64,000 bases of DNA from Filosporella fistucella (lineage: Eukaryota; Ascomycota; Leotiomycetes; Helotiales): contig JAQJZZ010000007.1 of the NCBI GenBank assembly GCA_030077755.1, positions 496,001-560,000 on the forward strand, written 5' to 3'. Both the position numbers and the translations under genes were made by a program. The notes under the pieces are model-generated. The model saw nothing but the letters and a program-made list of their open reading frames with translations. It did not search any database and was not told where the DNA came from. Within the stretch, counting starts at the first letter, position 1, and each line of letters starts with the position of its first letter. Below are positions 59,769-64,000 of the stretch, piece by piece.

Positions 59769-59834
59769 TGTCAGAAAGCAAGAATGTCAGAAAATAATCG
59801 TTCCTCGCTTCAATGTCAGAATATAGTGTCAGAA
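59769..59834 (+). promoter_or_regulatory. four copies of TGTCAGAA upstream of alpha/beta hydrolase
   Basis: The octamer TGTCAGAA starts at 59769, 59785, 59814 and 59827, all on the plus strand and within 66 bases. They end about 190 bases before the hydrolase start. No known fungal factor comes to mind for this sequence. Confidence 0.45.
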
Positions 59835-59937
59835 ATTAGGACTCCCCCTTTTCATCATTTGTCACCTGCATATCACGTGTAAGGGCATCCTGAGTTGCGT
59901 TCTCAAAGTAAGGTCCACAGTGTGAAGGAGGAGGGGA

Positions 59938-59947
59938 GTATATAAGG
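59938..59947 (+). promoter_or_regulatory. TATA box of alpha/beta hydrolase gene
   Basis: GTATATAAGG lies about 80 bases before the start codon at 60028, a usual TATA position for an inducible fungal gene with a short leader. Confidence 0.5.
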
Positions 59948-60027
59948 AGAAGATACTCTCGAGAAAAGTATGCGATCCATCTCAAAATCAATATCAGAAT
60001 CCCTTCCTCTCCTCAGAACAAGCCAAA

Positions 60028-60837
60028 ATGTCACCGCAAAACACCGCATTCGTTCTCGTTCCCGGCGCATGCTCACCCCCGTCCTTCTACGACAAAGTCA
60101 TTCCTCTCCTCTCCTCTAAAGGGTATGCCGCTTACCCAACCGCTCTCCTCTCAGCCGGTAGACGACCCGAAGGCCCAGCAACTTTCGAAGAAGACGCAGC
60201 ATTCATCCACGCTGCTGTCCTGAAACTTGCAGAAGAAGGAAAAGATGTAGTACTGGCAGTGAATTCCTATGGTGGGTTTCCTGGTACTGAAGCTTCCAAA
60301 GGCTTGAGCAAGAGCGAGAGGCAAAAGGAGGGGAAGAAAGGGGGGATTGTGGCGTTGGTGTATATCGCTAGTTTTGTGCCCGCTGTGGGGATGAGTGTGA
60401 ATAAGTTGATGGGTAATGATTTGCCGGGTTCAAATACTGTATGTCTCCCATCACTTTCCTCCCCCTAATTCTGAGATACATGATCTGATATGAAGCAGGA
60501 AGAGTACATGGAGCTCAACGTAGAAGATTACAAGAACATCTTCTCCGATATGAGCGATGCGGATGGCAGGAAATATATGGCGCAGATGCTGAACCAGTCT
60601 CTCATTAGCTTGTCTGGAGAATTAACGTATCCGGGATACAAGTTTATCCCTTCGACGCTCATTCTTGCTGAGCAGGATAAGACCATTCCACCTGAGACGC
60701 AACGGTCTCTGGTTGATGCCGCTAACAATGATGGAGCGAACATCACTGTGGTACCTATTCAGTCTGGCCATGTGCCTATGTTGAGTCAACCTCAGAAGAT
60801 TGCAGAAATCTTGATTGATGTTGCGACTAAGCTCTGA
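60028..60837 (+). CDS. Alpha/beta hydrolase
   Basis: Small cytosolic esterase-like enzyme, exons 60028-60438 and 60499-60837, 249 residues. It opens with the beta strand and oxyanion loop TAFVLVPGACSPPSFYDKV, typical of the family that includes plant methyl-salicylate esterases and bacterial EstC. The nucleophile elbow reads VNSYGGFPG, so Asn replaces the usual Gly or His before Ser. The acid is probably in LAEQDKTIPPE and the His in QSGHVPMLSQP, both in the expected order. No signal peptide is seen. The intron falls between residues 137 and 138, in the cap region. Substrate is unknown. Its upstream octamer repeats and TATA box suggest inducible expression. Confidence 0.87.
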
Positions 60838-61140
60838 GGTGAATGAACGTTATTTTGACGGATTTTGGGTTGGAGATGCGATACTTGCAAAGCGATGACG
60901 AGGCTATAAGTTGGAAGTAAATCGATAAGTGACAGAATACCAATAGGATTATATTCAGATGATTAACACCCAAACTAATATATGTTATTTCCTAAGCCTC
61001 CATCGCTCAGGCTACCAAGAACGGGAAAGAATTACTAGCAGTCGCTAAAAACAATAGGGTTTGTTAATGCCGAGATATGAATGATTACAAACAGAGAACG
61101 ATTCCACTGCCGCAAAAAAACACTTGATCTTGAGCCGCAA
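60838..61140. other. convergent intergenic region
   Basis: About 300 bases between the ends of the hydrolase and the permease genes. Nothing recognised. Confidence 0.5.
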
Positions 61141-63332
61141 TCAAAAGCTCTCTCTTGATCTGTTTTGCTCCATTTCTGGTTGTAATTGTCCAGGTCGACT
61201 AAACTCCTCTGCAACCCAGGCGAGGAACACCGTTTCATGAACTTGCACAGGCGGTCCTTCTGGCTGAGGATCTCGATCGAACTCAGGGACTTTTTGTACC
61301 TGAAATTCAACTCCATCTTTCCTCGATCTCCGCATGGCATACAAGTTGAATCCAATCCACCAAAGCATACCGAATCCCAATATACTCCACGCGACTGTTG
61401 GAGTTGTAAACCATGAGACGGCTTTCTTCTGCTTCGCGAAACTTCCTTTCGGAGGCACCCAAGAGGCAAGTATAGGGTATGCGCTACCTAGAGCAAAAAT
61501 TATAGCAGCCGTGGTGCTGAGAATAGGGTTGAAGCTTGACTTTTCGCGCCATCGTTCGCGACTGCTGAAGCGGAGTTTGAGCATTCCAACAGCAATTGCA
61601 AAACCGAAGACTGCGACTATAGTATAGGAATAGAGATCGACAAGTACGCCATACGCGTCTGTTGGGTTAAGATGAATCGTTGCCAGGATCATTATGATTG
61701 TGAAAGTCCAGTGCAGGAAAAGTGCTCCAAATGGAGTCTCCTGCGAATGCTCTCGTGGGTCGAGCCAGGATCGTTTTAGCAGCCAGTGGAATCGTCTATT
61801 GATGAAAGAATGTTTGTCGCTTTGAATCCAAGTCAGAAGACGGCCAAAAGACAGGTTTTTGCTTTGACCAAAGAACTTGGCCCAAGGTAGGACACCTTCT
61901 TTCGCGATCTCTTGCTTGACTAAGAGCGAAGGTCAGCCCACAATCTCAAGACAAGGTTGCTCACGAACGACTCACCTCTAGCAGCAGTGAAAGTCATCAC
62001 GACAATGTTTCCAAAACTAGAAATTGCCATGAATGCTGAAAGAATGCGCTGCGGCTGCCTCTTATCGTCGGAGATTGCACCGAATGTCAATTGAAAAAAT
62101 GACAGTGCCACATTCTTGGAAGGGTCAAGTTGATCAAGTTTTGGTACGACGACCATCTGAAGAAAATAATCAGTTTGGCCACAATCAGATCTAGAAATGA
62201 ATTCTGCTTACATATGCGACATTGACCAATAGATAAAGGATGCATATCAGTCCAACACCAATTGAAGTTCCAATTGGCATTGTGCGCCGCGGTCTGGCAA
62301 TCTCACCAAGGACCTGTCACATGTTAGGATTCTTGTCATCATACCGTGAGTTGGGACAAGACTTACATAGTTTGGCTGATCGAAGCCGCTCCAAGCAAAT
62401 ATGACTGCTAGAAATGCCTTCGTATAACCATATGAATCATCTGCGGGCTCCTTAAATGAATGATTTACGGCCATATTATCGTTTGCAAAAGTGTCTGTAT
62501 GGAAGGCTCCTGCCCAGGCACAAATGCCCGTAAGAATAATCAAGACTAGCATCATAACTTTGATGAGAGCAAAGAAATTTCCCAGCCATATACCTCCACG
62601 ACGAGAGAATGAATGTATAAGGCACGCAAATGTGGCTGCTCCAACTGCTAATCCTCGTACTGCACTATTTGTAACTGGTGCGTTGGCAGCTTCAAGTGTT
62701 CTAATACCGAAAATGAGACAATTTCCTGCCATATTGCCTAAGATGATATACGCAGCAGCAAACATGCAAGTAACAAGTAGAACGGTTCGGGGCCGATAAG
62801 CTGGCCATATGAAGACATATTGAAGCTGGTCAATGTTAGCAGTATTCAGTTCTGAAGTCATTTGTCCTATTCCTTACGTAGTTCAACGTCCCACCACTTC
62901 GCGGAATGCCTTGCTCAACTCCCTCAAACTTGTGTCGCGGCGTCGAAAGACCAAATTCAATGTTTAGATATGACCCAGCCATTGTATAAAGTGCTCCAGC
63001 AGTCCAGAACAATAAAGTGATTCCGACGCTTCTCGTTCCTCGCATAACGGTTGACGGCGAATTGAATATACCAGTTCCTTTAATGTACTGTTAGAAGCCT
63101 TCAAAGTGAGTGAGGACAACTACAAACCAATGACTCGATTGACTACCAATGCAATGACAGACCAATAGCCTAGACGGAATCTTTCTTCAGGAGCTCGAGT
63201 AATGATGGTGTTTGGAATATTGTCTGGGTGGATTTCCAGAATGGCGGAATTTGCACTGCTATCATCATCATGGTAGCGAAGGTCAGTCCTATCCGTTCGA
63301 GACTCTGTCACTTGATCAGTAGTTGAAGCCAT
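61141..63332 (-). CDS. APC-superfamily amino-acid permease (methionine-permease-like)
   Basis: Plasma-membrane amino-acid transporter with about 12 helices. Minus-strand exons 63332-63128, 63077-62878, 62825-62367, 62313-62212, 62156-61976 and 61919-61141 give 641 residues. The first helix has the APC hallmark rebuilt by splicing: VVNRVIGTGIFNSPST. Next come GITLLFWTAGALYTMAG, GIPRSGGTLNYLQYVFIWP, AWSGFDQPNYVLGEIARPRR (across an intron) and AISSFGNIVVMTFTAARVKQ. GSGIF/GTGIF with PRSGG..NYL and Q..NYVL..I..P is the Mup1/high-affinity methionine permease pattern of the LAT-like branch. Both tails are hydrophilic and may carry endocytosis signals. Substrate choice is inferred. Confidence 0.9.
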
Positions 63333-64000
63333 TGCAGGTACAAATCAACAATGGAACAAAAATTGACTCGGGAGAAATTCTTGCTAAAGCAAGGTTCGAA
63401 ACAGAAGAAGAGAAATTCTGGCGGATGAGGCTACCGGGCTAACTTGACTGTATGATACCACGGTCAAACATTCCCCCAGTGACCAGCCTGCCACGCCAAG
63501 AATGTTCTATATTCAGCTCAAGTGCCCAGACGTCCTCAAAAATGTTATCGCCAGGGCAGATTGGGGGCCATCGTTGTGATGAAGACGCCCCTTCGCCTCA
63601 TAGGTTATGCCAAGCCGTGGCTTTTCAACGTCGTGTAACTCCAAATAGACAAATGATTGGAGACACGAAATCATGCAAGCCACCAATACAAAGCCTCCAT
63701 CAAAACCGTTGATAAAACAAATATCCCCTCTCAAGTTGGGCGTAAGGCGGATTCGATTCCTTGCCAAAAGTCCTAAAATATGCCTTGACCCCTCTTCTCT
63801 CGCACGAGGGTGGAACAGATACCGGCAGTCTTGTGATAAGTCGTCTGAAGTTTGTGGAAGTTGCACCTAATTGCTTACGTAGCTCAGCCTCATGGTGCTG
63901 AGTTAATCTGATCGTGCCTGCAGGTCTACAGAAAGAACAACCTCATCGATCAAGTGAACAGCGAGATTTTATGAATGAAAAGCTGTTCCTAGGCAGCGGC
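63333..64000. other. intergenic region at window end
   Basis: About 670 bases upstream of the permease. A minus-strand frame of 117 codons (63513-63866) has no recognisable domain, and I leave it unannotated. Confidence 0.45.

Larger units (their letters stand above)
58515..60027. other. intergenic region with hydrolase promoter
   Basis: About 1.5 kb. A 131-codon frame (59431-59826) has skewed His/Arg/Ser composition and no domain. The 3' part holds the repeated octamer and TATA box listed separately. Confidence 0.5.

Noticed and set aside
59431..59826. 131-codon plus-strand frame
   Set aside because: Skewed His/Arg composition partly produced by the TGTCAGAA repeats; no domain.
63390..63410. 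Box-B-like AAGGTTCGAAAC
   Set aside because: No matching box A or acceptor stem upstream, so no tRNA can be drawn.
63513..63866. 117-codon minus-strand frame at the window end
   Set aside because: No recognised domain; could be chance, and neighbouring sequence offers no supporting exon.
1..64000. CACGTG hexamers scattered through the window
   Set aside because: About 16 are expected by chance in 64 kb, so the hexamers alone mean nothing; only the 8-base form is mentioned.

Overview
The window is nuclear DNA of a filamentous ascomycete (Pezizomycotina). Genes carry short introns of about 45-120 bases with GT..AG ends and CTAAC-like branch points. The families are typical of moulds: HET-domain and HeLo proteins, a GH45 cellulase with a fungal CBM1, a short secreted tyrosinase, a SAT4-type rhodopsin-like membrane protein and a 2EXR protein. 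A helotialean (Leotiomycetes) fungus is my best guess from overall resemblance; that is inference. I support 20 well-resolved protein genes, 1 clear small secreted-protein gene, 2 doubtful or broken loci (bHLH, frameshifted gene) and 1 very weak small ORF. I saw no tRNA, rRNA, CRISPR array or intact transposon.

Layout. 0-2.5 kb: ribosome-biogenesis gene CGR1 (minus) and a mitochondrial ornithine-type carrier (plus), divergent. 4.1-6.6 kb: a poorly resolved bHLH locus followed by AT-rich DNA with a 70-base tandem duplication showing RIP-like transitions. 6.7-16.4 kb: housekeeping block with TspO/MBR protein (minus), ARS2/SERRATE, alpha-tubulin and a GRF zinc-finger protein. 17.5-23.1 kb: secreted proteins, namely a carboxylesterase with a C-type-lectin-like front domain, a small Cys/Trp-rich secreted protein and a GH45-CBM1 endoglucanase. 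24.7-27.1 kb: an ELMO-domain protein.

27.8-46 kb: an accessory block of self-recognition and cell-death type genes. An active-looking protein kinase fused to ankyrin repeats converges tail to tail (36 bases between stops) with a HeLo-domain protein ending in a pseudokinase. Around them lie a 2EXR gene, a frameshifted minus-strand gene, two HET-domain genes (one with membrane segments inserted in the HET domain) and a short-chain dehydrogenase. 47.9-63.3 kb: an EF-hand MscS channel, a second short-chain dehydrogenase, a tyrosinase, a SAT4-family membrane protein, an alpha/beta hydrolase and an APC amino-acid permease.

The most interesting signal is the kinase-ankyrin / HeLo-pseudokinase pair. 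Its parts resemble the animal RIPK-MLKL necroptosis pair: an active kinase beside a four-helix membrane-killing domain joined to a dead kinase. That the two work together is inference from linkage and domain logic only.
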